64,000 bases of DNA from Pseudorhodobacter sp. MZDSW-24AT (GTDB taxonomy: Bacteria; Pseudomonadota; Alphaproteobacteria; Rhodobacterales; Rhodobacteraceae). A model generated the notes under the pieces. It worked only from the letters and a program-made list of their open reading frames with translations, did no database searches and was not told the origin of the DNA. The translations under genes were made by a program, and so were the position numbers. The stretch lies in NCBI RefSeq assembly GCF_002794355.1, contig NZ_PGOI01000007.1, positions 372,001 through 436,000 of the forward strand, in the 5' to 3' direction. Position 1 is the first letter of the stretch. Every line of letters starts with the position of its first letter. Below are positions 57,291-64,000 of the stretch, one piece after another.

Positions 57291-58193
57291 ATGGCACGCA
57301 CCGACACCCGCTTTCGCCAGTCACACAATGCGATGCTGGACATGCTGTCGGGCATGGCCCCCGGCGCGGGCCTGCCGTCCGAGGTGCAATTGGCGGCGCA
57401 GTTTGGCGTGTCGCGCACGGTGATCCGGGCGGTGGTGCAAAAACTGGGCGCGGATGGCATCCTGCAGGGCAGCGGGCGCGGCAAGCGGCTCTTGCGCGTG
57501 CCAAAGCCCAAGGACCACTTGCCCTTGCGCGAAGACTATATCGGCCGCGACGAGCTTGAAGCGCGCTTTCTGGACTGGGTCTTGCGCTTTGACGTGCCCG
57601 CAGGCACCGCGCTGAACATCACGCAACTGGCGCGGCAATTCATGGTGCCGCCGCATGCGCTGCAAGAATTTCTGGCCAGTCTGGGCCAGTCCGGCCTGAT
57701 CGAGCGGCGGCCGCGTGGCGGCTGGCGGCTTTTGGGATTTACCGCCGATTATGCGGTGGAACTGTCAGAATTCCGGCAGGTGCTGGAGTTGAACGCGATT
57801 CGCGTGTTCACAACGCTGCCCGATGATCACCCGGCTTGGGCCGCGCTGGCGAGCATCCGCGAGGAGCATCTGGACCTGTTGCAGCGCATCGAGCAGGATT
57901 TCCACGATTTCTCACGGCTGGACGGGCGCTTTCATGCGCTGCTGAATTCGGTCGTGCGCAACCGCTTTGTGGCCGAATTCCAGAAGGTGATCTCGCTCAT
58001 CTTTCACTACCATTACCAATGGGACAAGACGATGGAGCGCTTCCGCAACGAGGCCGCCATCCGCGAGCATCTGACAATCATCGCCGCCCTTCAGGCCCGC
58101 GACACCGGTGAGGCCAAGGCCCGCGCCCGCGCGCATCTGGCCACCTCCAAGGAAACCCTGCTCACCTCGATGCGCGGGCATCAGTTGGCCTAG
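57291..58193 (+). CDS. GntR/FadR-family regulator with two winged-helix domains
   Basis: A 300-residue regulator. Residues about 12-68 are a GntR winged helix-turn-helix (LPSEVQLAAQFGVSRTVIR). Residues about 88-149 form a second winged-helix-like unit (LNITQLARQFMVPPHALQEF, then a wing RRPRGGWRLL). From about 154 is an FCD effector domain with candidate metal ligands in DGRFHALLN, IREHLTIIAAL and ARAHL. The start follows AAAGGA by eight bases. It is divergent from the fucose-type operon, which it presumably represses until a pathway intermediate binds. Confidence 0.83.
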   Translation: MARTDTRFRQSHNAMLDMLSGMAPGAGLPSEVQLAAQFGVSRTVIRAVVQKLGADGILQGSGRGKRLLRVPKPKDHLPLREDYIGRDELEARFLDWVLRFDVPAGTALNITQLARQFMVPPHALQEFLASLGQSGLIERRPRGGWRLLGFTADYAVELSEFRQVLELNAIRVFTTLPDDHPAWAALASIREEHLDLLQRIEQDFHDFSRLDGRFHALLNSVVRNRFVAEFQKVISLIFHYHYQWDKTMERFRNEAAIREHLTIIAALQARDTGEAKARARAHLATSKETLLTSMRGHQLA

Positions 58194-58494
58194 GCCCGCG
58201 GCTTGGCCCTGTGCTGCGCTGTGACCTTAAAACCGCGGCAGCTTTGCGCTTTGTTGCACAACCCTCAGGCATTTATCGCGGCTCACGCGCAGCCATGCGG
58301 AGAGAAACGTCGATATAATTGTTTCAGCCTGATGAGTTGTGAAGAAATCGTCACAAGACCGCGATAGAGCGCTTGTCTGACTCGCTCGCCCGCCCTTAAC
58401 CTTGCCCGATAAACCGCGAATCCATTCCGGTCGGTCGGGCAGCCGGATCTTGGGTGACAAGCGGGACAGACATGATCAACCGGGAGAGACTGTG
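58194..58494. other. 301-base intergenic region before the AfuA-type transporter operon
   Basis: The region holds no gene I can support. It contains a consensus -10 hexamer and a TTGTGA/TCACAA dyad, listed separately. The first 100 bases after the GntR gene hold no evident terminator. Confidence 0.6.
58314..58356 (+). promoter_or_regulatory. Candidate promoter with downstream operator dyad
   Basis: A perfect -10 hexamer TATAAT (58314-58319) has no recognisable -35. Eighteen bases downstream is the perfect dyad TTGTGA-N8-TCACAA (58337-58356), where a repressor would block transcription. The arms resemble a CRP/FNR site, but the spacer is two bases too long. The gene starts at 58495. Confidence 0.45.
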
Positions 58495-59598
58495 ATGATG
58501 ACGAAGAAACTGCTTGGACTGACCACCAGCCTTGCGCTGGTGCTCAGCGCACAGGTGGCCTCGGCCCAGACGATGGCCGAACTGGAAGCCGCGGCCAAGG
58601 CCGAAGGGATGCTGACCACCATCGCTCTGCCGCATGACTGGTGTGGCTATGGCGACGTGATCGCCGGGTTCAAGGCAAAGTATCCGGAAATCACCGTGAA
58701 CGAGCTGAACCCCGATGCAGGTTCGGCCGATGAGATCGAGGCCGTGAAGGCCAACAAAGACAACAAGGGCCCGCAAGCGCCCGACGTGCTGGACATCGGT
58801 CTGTCCTTCGGCCCGGCGGCGCAGGCCGAAGGCCTGCTGGCGCCCTACAAGGTCTCGACCTGGGACACGATCCCCGCCGATGCCAAGGATCCCGATGGCC
58901 ATTGGTATGGCGACTATTACGGCGTGATGTCCTTTGCGGTGAACACCGATCTGGTGCCGAACCCGCCGACGTCCTTTGCTGATCTGCTGAAGCCGGAATA
59001 TGCGGGCCAAGTGGCACTTGCAGGCGATCCGCGCGCGTCGAACCAAGCCATCCTCGCGGTTCTGGCCGCAGGCATGGCACGCGGTGCCGAACCGGGTGCC
59101 GCCGCTGCCGAAGCCGGTCTGGCCTTCTTCAAAGAGCTGAACGATGCGGGCAACTTCGTTCCTGTGATCGGCAAGGCCGGCACGCTGGCCCAAGGCACCA
59201 CGCCCATCGTGATCCAGTGGGACTACAACGCCCTGTCGGCCCGCGACTCGCTGGAAGGCAACCCCCCGGTCGAGGTGATCGTGCCGTCCGACGTGACGCT
59301 GGCCGGGGTTTACGTGCAGGCGATCAGCGCCTATGCGCCGCAGCCCAACGCCGCCAAGCTGTGGATGGAGTATCTGTATTCGGACGAAGGCCAACTCGGC
59401 TGGCTGGCCGGCTACTGCCACCCGATCCGCTTCAACGATCTGGTCGCCCGCGGTGTTGTCCCGCAAGAGCTGATGGATGCCCTGCCCCCGGCAGAGGCCT
59501 ATGAGCGCGCGGTGTTCCCGTCGATCGAAGCCGTGAACGCGAACTCGGATGCCGTCAAGGCAGGCTGGGACACCGTGGTCGGCGCCAACGTTCAGTAA
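58495..59598 (+). CDS. ABC transporter solute-binding protein, AfuA/PotD type, substrate unknown
   Basis: A 367-residue type II periplasmic binding protein with signal peptide (TKKLLGLTTSLALVLSAQVASA, cleavage before QTMAE). ATG 58495 has GGGAG eight bases upstream; the frame is open back to 58402. The body (LPHDWCGYGDVIAGFKAKYP, GDYYGVMSFAVNTDLV, SFADLLKPEYAGQVAL) belongs to the COG1840-like group covering ferric iron, 2-aminoethylphosphonate and polyamine binders. It heads an operon with two permeases and an ATPase. The tyrosine pattern for ferric iron is not evident. The neighbouring Fe-ADH and aldehyde dehydrogenase suggest an alcohol or amino-alcohol derivative. Confidence 0.82.
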   Translation: MMTKKLLGLTTSLALVLSAQVASAQTMAELEAAAKAEGMLTTIALPHDWCGYGDVIAGFKAKYPEITVNELNPDAGSADEIEAVKANKDNKGPQAPDVLDIGLSFGPAAQAEGLLAPYKVSTWDTIPADAKDPDGHWYGDYYGVMSFAVNTDLVPNPPTSFADLLKPEYAGQVALAGDPRASNQAILAVLAAGMARGAEPGAAAAEAGLAFFKELNDAGNFVPVIGKAGTLAQGTTPIVIQWDYNALSARDSLEGNPPVEVIVPSDVTLAGVYVQAISAYAPQPNAAKLWMEYLYSDEGQLGWLAGYCHPIRFNDLVARGVVPQELMDALPPAEAYERAVFPSIEAVNANSDAVKAGWDTVVGANVQ

Positions 59599-59607
59599 CA
59601 TCTGAAC

Positions 59608-59638
59608 GGGCCTGCCCGGCATCGCGCCGGGCAGGCCC
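59608..59638 (+). terminator. Strong stem-loop after the solute-binding-protein gene
   Basis: Perfect 13-bp arms GGGCCTGCCCGGC (59608-59620) and complement (59626-59638) with a 5-base loop, nine bases after the stop. No T-run. Its first seven bases match those of the hairpin after chvE. Confidence 0.8.
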
Positions 59639-59683
59639 ATTCCAGACAAAGGGGCCGCAAAGTGCCCCGAGCCACAGGGGACC

Positions 59684-60559
59684 ATGATGCCAAAGCAACC
59701 GGGGGGCCAGCGCCTTCGCCTGCCGCTTGAATGGTTGGGCATTCTGCCCTTTGTCGTTTTCGCCGTGCTGTTCCTGATCCTGCCCACCATGAAGATCGTG
59801 GTCGGCGCCTTTCAGACCGCCGACGGCAGCTTCACCTTTCAAAACCTGATCGATCTGAACACCGACTCCATCCGCTCGGCCTATTGGACCTCGATCAAAC
59901 TCTCTTTCGTGACCGCCCTGCTGGGCTGCGCCATCGGCTTTGCCATGGCGGCGGCGGTGGTGTTCGGCGGGATGCCCAAGGGCGTGCGCAACCCGCTTGT
60001 CACCTTTTCCGGCGTGGCCTCGAACTTTGCCGGGGTGCCTTTGGCCTTTGCCTTCATCGCGACGCTGGGTCCGGTCGGGCTGGTGACCGTCTGGCTGCGC
60101 ACCGAATTTGGCATCAACCTGCGCGCGCTGGGGTTCAACCTTCTGTCCTTCTGGGGGCTGGTCGTCACCTATCTGTTCTTCCAGATCCCGCTGATGATCC
60201 TGATCATCATCCCCGCGCTGGACGGGCTCAAACGCGAATGGCGCGAGGCGGCAGCGGTGCTGGGGGCAACGGGCCTGCAATACTGGCGCATGGTGGCGCT
60301 GCCGATCCTGTTCCCGTCGCTCTTGGGCACCTTTGCGCTGCTCTTTGCCAATGCCTTCGGTGCGGTGGCCACCGCCTTTGCGCTGACCGGGCCGCAGCTG
60401 AACATCGTGCCGATCAAGCTGTTCGCGCAGATCCGCGGCGATGTGCTGGGCAATCCGAACCTTGGCTATGCGCTGGCCTTCGGGATGATCGTGATCACCG
60501 CGCTGGCGAATTTCCTGTATATCTGGCTGCGCGTGCGGTCGGAAAGGTGGCTGAAATGA
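59684..60559 (+). CDS. ABC transporter permease (first), PotB/ThiP type
   Basis: A 291-residue membrane protein with six predicted helices and the EAA loop typical of type I importers (REAAAVLGATGLQYWRMVALPIL near residue 190). The N-terminus is preceded by a 85-base gap containing the binding-protein hairpin. Its stop overlaps the second permease start by four bases. The protein forms half of the translocation pore. Confidence 0.88.
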   Translation: MMPKQPGGQRLRLPLEWLGILPFVVFAVLFLILPTMKIVVGAFQTADGSFTFQNLIDLNTDSIRSAYWTSIKLSFVTALLGCAIGFAMAAAVVFGGMPKGVRNPLVTFSGVASNFAGVPLAFAFIATLGPVGLVTVWLRTEFGINLRALGFNLLSFWGLVVTYLFFQIPLMILIIIPALDGLKREWREAAAVLGATGLQYWRMVALPILFPSLLGTFALLFANAFGAVATAFALTGPQLNIVPIKLFAQIRGDVLGNPNLGYALAFGMIVITALANFLYIWLRVRSERWLK

Positions 60560-61338
60560 CCCGCTTTTTCGCTTGGGGCACCTTCCTTCTGGGCTGTTTG
60601 TTCTTTGCTCTGCCGCTGATCGGGATGACCGAATTCAGCCTGAAGATGCGGCGCGGCGAATATTCCTTTGACGCCTATGCCCGCGTCTTTGCCGATCAGC
60701 GTTTCTGGGACACCTTCAGCTATTCGCTGACACTCGCGGCGGCGACCATCGTGGTCGGCGTGGTTCTGGTGGTGCCCACCGCCTATTGGGTGCGGCTGAA
60801 ACTGCCACAGGCCCGCCCGGTGATCGAATTCATCACGCTGCTGCCGCTGGTGATCCCGGCCATCGTGATCGTCTTTGGCTATATCCGGCTCTATAACACC
60901 TCAAGCTTCCTGCCGCTGACCGGATCGGCGCTTGGCACCGATATCCTGCTGACCATGGGCTATACCACGCTGGCGCTGCCTTACATGTATCGGTCCGTCG
61001 ATACTGGCCTGCGCACCATCGACGTGGCCACCCTGACCGAGGCCGCGCAAAGCCTTGGCGCGGGCTGGATCACCATTCTGGCGCGCATCATCCTGCCCAA
61101 CGTGATGGTCGCGGTGCTGTCGGGGGCGTTCCTGACGCTGGCCATCGTCTTGGGCGAATTCACCATGGCGGCCCTGCTGAACCGTCCGGCCTTTGGCCCG
61201 TTCATGCAGCTTCTGGGCGCCAACCGCGCCTATGAACCGCCCGCGCTGGCCGTGATCGCCTTTGCCATTACTTGGGGCTGCATGGGCTTGATGCAGCTTG
61301 TCACCCGGCTCTCCAAACATGAAAGGGCGAAAGCCTGA
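60556..61338 (+). CDS. ABC transporter permease (second), PotC/ThiP type
   Basis: A 260-residue membrane protein with an EAA-type loop (TEAAQSLGAGWITILARIILPN). ATG 60556 has AAAGG eight bases upstream and overlaps the stop of the first permease (ATGA). The frame is open much further upstream (to 59731), but that part is an out-of-frame shadow of the first permease. Its stop overlaps the ATPase start by one base (TGATG). Confidence 0.88.
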   Translation: MTRFFAWGTFLLGCLFFALPLIGMTEFSLKMRRGEYSFDAYARVFADQRFWDTFSYSLTLAAATIVVGVVLVVPTAYWVRLKLPQARPVIEFITLLPLVIPAIVIVFGYIRLYNTSSFLPLTGSALGTDILLTMGYTTLALPYMYRSVDTGLRTIDVATLTEAAQSLGAGWITILARIILPNVMVAVLSGAFLTLAIVLGEFTMAALLNRPAFGPFMQLLGANRAYEPPALAVIAFAITWGCMGLMQLVTRLSKHERAKA

Positions 61339-62399
61339 TGTCTTTCCTGACCCTGTCCCATCTTGAAAAAACCTTCGGCCAGAACCGCGTGGTCAAGGAT
61401 TTCAACCTTTCGGTCGAAAAGGGCGAGTTCATCTCCTTGCTGGGGCCATCGGGCTGCGGCAAGACCACGGTGCTGCGCATGGTGGCGGGGTTCGAGGTGC
61501 CAACCTCGGGGCGCATCACGATTGACGGCAAGGATGTCACCGGGCTCAAGGCGAATTCGCGCAACATCGGGATGATGTTTCAGGCCTATGCGCTGTTTCC
61601 CAACATGACCGTGGCCGATAACGTGGCCTTTGGCCTGCGGGTCAAAGGGGTGCCGCGCGCCGAACGCGATGCCCGCGTGGCCGAGATGCTGGCGCTGATT
61701 GGCCTTTCGGAGATGGGCGGGCGCTTCCCGTTTCAGCTTTCGGGCGGACAGCAACAGCGCGTGGCGCTGGCGCGCGCGCTGGCCCCGCGACCTTCGGTGC
61801 TGTTGCTCGATGAACCGCTGTCGGCGCTGGATGCCAAGGTGCGGGTGTCCTTGCGCAACCAGATCCGGCAGATCCAGCAGGAGCTGGGCATCACCACCAT
61901 CTTCGTGACCCATGACCAAGAAGAGGCGATGAGCATTTCCGACCGCATCGTGGTGATGAACGGCGGCGTGGCCGATCAGGTCGGCGCGCCGTTTGAAATC
62001 TACAACCGTCCGCGCACCCGCTTTGTGGCGAACTTCGTGGGCACCTTGAACACCTTCGAAGTGCGGGTCACCGATCCGGCCACCGGCCGCGTCACGCTGG
62101 CCGGGCAAGACCTGACCCTGCCGGGCGTGCCCTTGGCCGCCAGAGCCGGGCAGACGCTTTCGGTCGCGCTGCGCCCCGAAGCGCTGCGGCTGGGACGACT
62201 GGCCGAGGCCGAGGCGCTGCTGCCCGCCAAGGTCACGGATGTGCATTTCATGGGCTCGGTGATCCGGCTGAAAGCCGATCTGGCGGGCAGCGAAGTCTCG
62301 CTCGACACGTTCAACCGCCCGGATACCCCGCCCCCTGTGGTGGGCAGCATGGTCGAGGTCAGCCTGTCGGGCCGCGATTTCATCCAGTTGCAGGCCTGA
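61338..62399 (+). CDS. ABC transporter ATP-binding protein, PotA/FbpC type
   Basis: A 353-residue ABC ATPase with Walker A GPSGCGKT, signature LSGGQQQRVALARAL, Walker B VLLLDEPLSALD and switch His in VTHDQEEAM. The C-terminal ~110 residues form a TOBE/MOP-like regulatory domain (VALRPEALRLG, LPAKVTDVHFMGSVIRL) as in polyamine, iron and molybdate importers. It is last in the operon, followed nine bases later by an intrinsic terminator. Confidence 0.92.
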   Translation: MSFLTLSHLEKTFGQNRVVKDFNLSVEKGEFISLLGPSGCGKTTVLRMVAGFEVPTSGRITIDGKDVTGLKANSRNIGMMFQAYALFPNMTVADNVAFGLRVKGVPRAERDARVAEMLALIGLSEMGGRFPFQLSGGQQQRVALARALAPRPSVLLLDEPLSALDAKVRVSLRNQIRQIQQELGITTIFVTHDQEEAMSISDRIVVMNGGVADQVGAPFEIYNRPRTRFVANFVGTLNTFEVRVTDPATGRVTLAGQDLTLPGVPLAARAGQTLSVALRPEALRLGRLAEAEALLPAKVTDVHFMGSVIRLKADLAGSEVSLDTFNRPDTPPPVVGSMVEVSLSGRDFIQLQA

Positions 62400-62407
62400 A
62401 AGGACAA

Positions 62408-62429
62408 AGGGCGGGGGGAACCCCGCCCT
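62408..62429 (+). terminator. Terminator of the AfuA-type transporter operon
   Basis: Perfect 9-bp stem AGGGCGGGG / CCCCGCCCT with a GGAA tetraloop, nine bases after the ATPase stop and followed by ACATTTTC. The right arm is part of a larger inverted repeat with 62459-62469. Confidence 0.7.
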
Positions 62430-62480
62430 ACATTTTCATGGGCACCTGATGCGCGCGGGTAGGGCGGGGTGCGCCCCGCC
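62421..62480. repeat. REP-like inverted repeat between convergent operons
   Basis: CCCCGCCCTAC (62421-62431) is perfectly complementary to GTAGGGCGGGG (62459-62469). The latter also pairs with CCCCGCC at 62474-62480 across a TGCG loop. The unit GTAGGGCGGGG with a nearby complementary arm looks like a dispersed palindromic element, here serving both convergent operons. Confidence 0.5.
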
Positions 62481-62489
62481 GCCCCGTCT

Positions 62490-63650
62490 TCACATGCAGG
62501 CGTCGAACAGCGCGCGGGTGTTTTCGCGCGTCATCGCCACCGGGTTGCCGCCACAGGACGGATCTTCCAGCGCCATATCGGTCAGCCTGTCCAGATCCTC
62601 GGGCTTCACGCCCATCGCCGTCAGGTTGGCCGGAATCGCCAGCGTCTCGCGCAGTTCCATCACCTTGGCGCGGAAGCCATCGAACCCGCCCGCGATGCCC
62701 AGATAGGCGGCAGCAGCGGTGATCCGGTCTTCGATCGCATCGCGGTTGAAATCCAGCACCATCGGCATCACCACCGCATTGGTGGTGCCGTGATGGGTGC
62801 CATAGACCGCCCCCACCGGATGCGACAGCGAATGGATCGCGCCCAGACCTTTCTGGAACGCCACCGCCCCCATCGCAGCGGCAGACATCATATGCCCGCG
62901 CGCCATCAGGTTGTTGGGGTCCGTGTAGACAACGGGCAGGTTTTCAAACACCAGCCGCATGCCTTCCAGCGCGATGCCTTGGCTCATCGGGTGGTAGAAC
63001 GGGCTGCAATAGGCCTCAAGGCAATGCGCCAGCGCATCCATCCCGGTGCCAGCGGTGATGAACTTCGGCATCCCCACCGTCAGCGCGGGGTCACACAAGG
63101 TGATGGCGGGCATCAGCTTGGGGTGGAAGATGATCTTTTTCTTATGCGTTTCCGAATTGGTCAGCACGCCTGCGCGGCCAACCTCGGACCCGGTTCCGGC
63201 CGTTGTCGGCACCGCAAGGATCGGCGCGATCTTGTCGGCGTCCGCGCGGGTATACCAGTCGTCGATATCCTCCAGATCCCAGACGCTCAGATCGGCCCGC
63301 TGATGCGCCATCAGAGCGATCATCTTGCCAAGGTCCAGCGCCGACCCGCCGCCAAAGCAGATCACGCCATCATGGCCCCCGGCGAGGTAAACCTTGATCC
63401 CGTCGGCCATATTGGTCTCGTTCGGGTTCGGGTCCACGTCGGAAAACACCGCGCGGCCAAGGCCTGCGGCATCCAGCACCGACAGTGCCTCGGCCGTGAT
63501 CGGCAGGCTGGCCAGCGCCTTGTCGGTCACCAGAAGTGGCTTTTTCAGGCCGATGCTCTTGGCATGGTCGGCCAGCTCGGAAATCCGGCCAACGCCGAAC
63601 TTGATGGCGGTCGGATAAGACCAGTTGCGGTGGGGCACGCCGTGCGACAT
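62490..63650 (-). CDS. Iron-containing alcohol dehydrogenase
   Basis: A 386-residue group III (Fe-ADH) enzyme. NAD-binding FGGGSALDLGK, TTAGTGSEVG, and the iron-ligand region GTGMDALAHCLEAYCSPFYHP with IHSLSHPVGAVYGTHHG hold the conserved Asp and three His. ATG 63650 is chosen as the start because it begins the conserved region (WSYPTAIKFG); the frame upstream is a shadow of the aldehyde dehydrogenase gene. It follows that gene by five bases, so alcohol and aldehyde oxidation are coupled. Substrate unknown. Confidence 0.9.
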   Translation of the reverse strand: MSHGVPHRNWSYPTAIKFGVGRISELADHAKSIGLKKPLLVTDKALASLPITAEALSVLDAAGLGRAVFSDVDPNPNETNMADGIKVYLAGGHDGVICFGGGSALDLGKMIALMAHQRADLSVWDLEDIDDWYTRADADKIAPILAVPTTAGTGSEVGRAGVLTNSETHKKKIIFHPKLMPAITLCDPALTVGMPKFITAGTGMDALAHCLEAYCSPFYHPMSQGIALEGMRLVFENLPVVYTDPNNLMARGHMMSAAAMGAVAFQKGLGAIHSLSHPVGAVYGTHHGTTNAVVMPMVLDFNRDAIEDRITAAAAYLGIAGGFDGFRAKVMELRETLAIPANLTAMGVKPEDLDRLTDMALEDPSCGGNPVAMTRENTRALFDACM

Positions 63651-63655
63651 GAGGA

Positions 63656-64000
63656 TCAGACTTTCTTCAGGTGATAGGATTTCGGCCGGGTCACCGAATG
63701 GAAACCCAGATAAGACAGCGAATTGCCGCGCCCGGTGTTCTTGCAGCCGGTCCAGCACAGCGCCGGGTCCAGATAATCGGCGCGGTTCATGAACACGGTG
63801 CCGGTCTCGATCTGCGCGCCGATTTCGGCGGCGGTGTCGTAGTCTTCGGTCCAGATGCTGGCGGTCAGCCCGTATTGGCTGTCATTCATCAAGGCGATGG
63901 CTTCGGCATCATCCTTGACCTTCATGATGCCCACCACCGGGCCAAAGGATTCCTCGGTCATGACCCGCATGGAATGATCGACATTCACAAGGATCTGCGG
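63656..64000 (-). CDS. Aldehyde dehydrogenase, C-terminal part
   Basis: The last 114 residues of an NAD(P)-dependent aldehyde dehydrogenase; the frame is open through the window edge. The conserved EESFGPVVGIM segment, YGLTASIWTED, FMNRADYLDPALCWTG and the closing GRGNSLSYLGFHSVTRPKSYHLKK are present. The catalytic Cys and Glu lie outside the window. The gene is transcribed ahead of the Fe-ADH with a five-base gap and most likely oxidises the aldehyde that the Fe-ADH makes. Confidence 0.9.
   Translation of the reverse strand, partial: PQILVNVDHSMRVMTEESFGPVVGIMKVKDDAEAIALMNDSQYGLTASIWTEDYDTAAEIGAQIETGTVFMNRADYLDPALCWTGCKNTGRGNSLSYLGFHSVTRPKSYHLKKV

Noticed and set aside
58337-58356. CRP site
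   Set aside because: The TGTGA and TCACA arms are separated by eight bases instead of six, so a canonical CRP/FNR dimer would not fit; kept only as a generic operator candidate.
58227-58460. 77-codon minus-strand frame in the 301-base gap
   Set aside because: No ribosome-binding site, no recognisable features, and it covers the -10 element and operator dyad.
59731-60555. Possible N-terminal extension of the second permease
   Set aside because: This open stretch overlaps the first permease in another frame and its translation is not membrane-like; the ATG at 60556 has a proper ribosome-binding site.

Overview
This is a chromosomal window from a GC-rich alphaproteobacterium, most likely a member of the Rhodobacteraceae. 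The placement rests on protein character, on the gene set (a motB-flgE-flgK-flgL-flgI flagellar block, chvE-gguA-gguB-gguC, a ROK-controlled xylose operon) and on a hairpin-type intergenic repeat of a kind I associate with Rhodobacterales. No search could be run, so the placement is inference. I recognise no rRNA, tRNA, CRISPR array, prophage or insertion sequence. Coding density is very high, with many 1-4 base stop/start overlaps.

Layout. 1-6.0 kb: end of a LOG-family gene, then tamB and tamA (outer-membrane protein assembly) on the minus strand. 6.1-13.6 kb: a ROK repressor divergent from xylF-xylH-xylG-xylB-xylA, i.e. D-xylose uptake and the isomerase/kinase route. 13.7-16.5 kb: a vanadium haloperoxidase/PAP2-like protein and an FG-GAP/ASPIC-UnbV protein joined to the end of the xyl operon. 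16.5-18.5 kb: a BrkB/YihY membrane protein and an aldo/keto reductase. 18.5-24.4 kb: motB, flgE, flgK, flgL, flgI. 24.5-28.8 kb: map, a CinA-like MoCF protein, a GNAT, an OmpA-family protein and a LysR regulator. 29.1-35.7 kb: a three-gene cluster of transglutaminase-DUF2126, a circularly permuted ATP-grasp/alpha-E fusion and a second transglutaminase. This is the least understood system in the window.

35.7-45.9 kb: a minus-strand operon chvE-gguA-gguB-gguC-L-arabinonate dehydratase-L-arabinose/D-galactose 1-dehydrogenase-alpha-ketoglutarate semialdehyde dehydrogenase, with a divergent gbpR-type LysR gene. It reads as uptake plus the oxidative, non-phosphorylating L-arabinose pathway to 2-oxoglutarate. 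The FAH-fold GguC may supply the otherwise missing 2-keto-3-deoxy-arabinonate dehydratase. 45.9-48.3 kb: a 2-hydroxyacid dehydrogenase and 6-phosphogluconate dehydrogenase.

48.5-58.2 kb: a minus-strand operon (Zn-alcohol dehydrogenase, RbsA-, RbsC- and RbsB-type transporter, SDR, UxaA-family dehydratase, BDH2-like SDR, FAH-type hydrolase) with a divergent GntR regulator. It best fits an oxidative L-fucose-type route ending in pyruvate and lactate. 58.5-64 kb: an AfuA/PotD-type ABC transporter operon of unknown substrate, convergent with an iron-dependent alcohol dehydrogenase and the end of an aldehyde dehydrogenase gene.

The region is therefore dominated by sugar uptake and oxidation, with four ABC importers. 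In every one of them the solute-binding-protein gene is followed by a strong stem-loop, which probably sets a high level of binding protein relative to the downstream genes.
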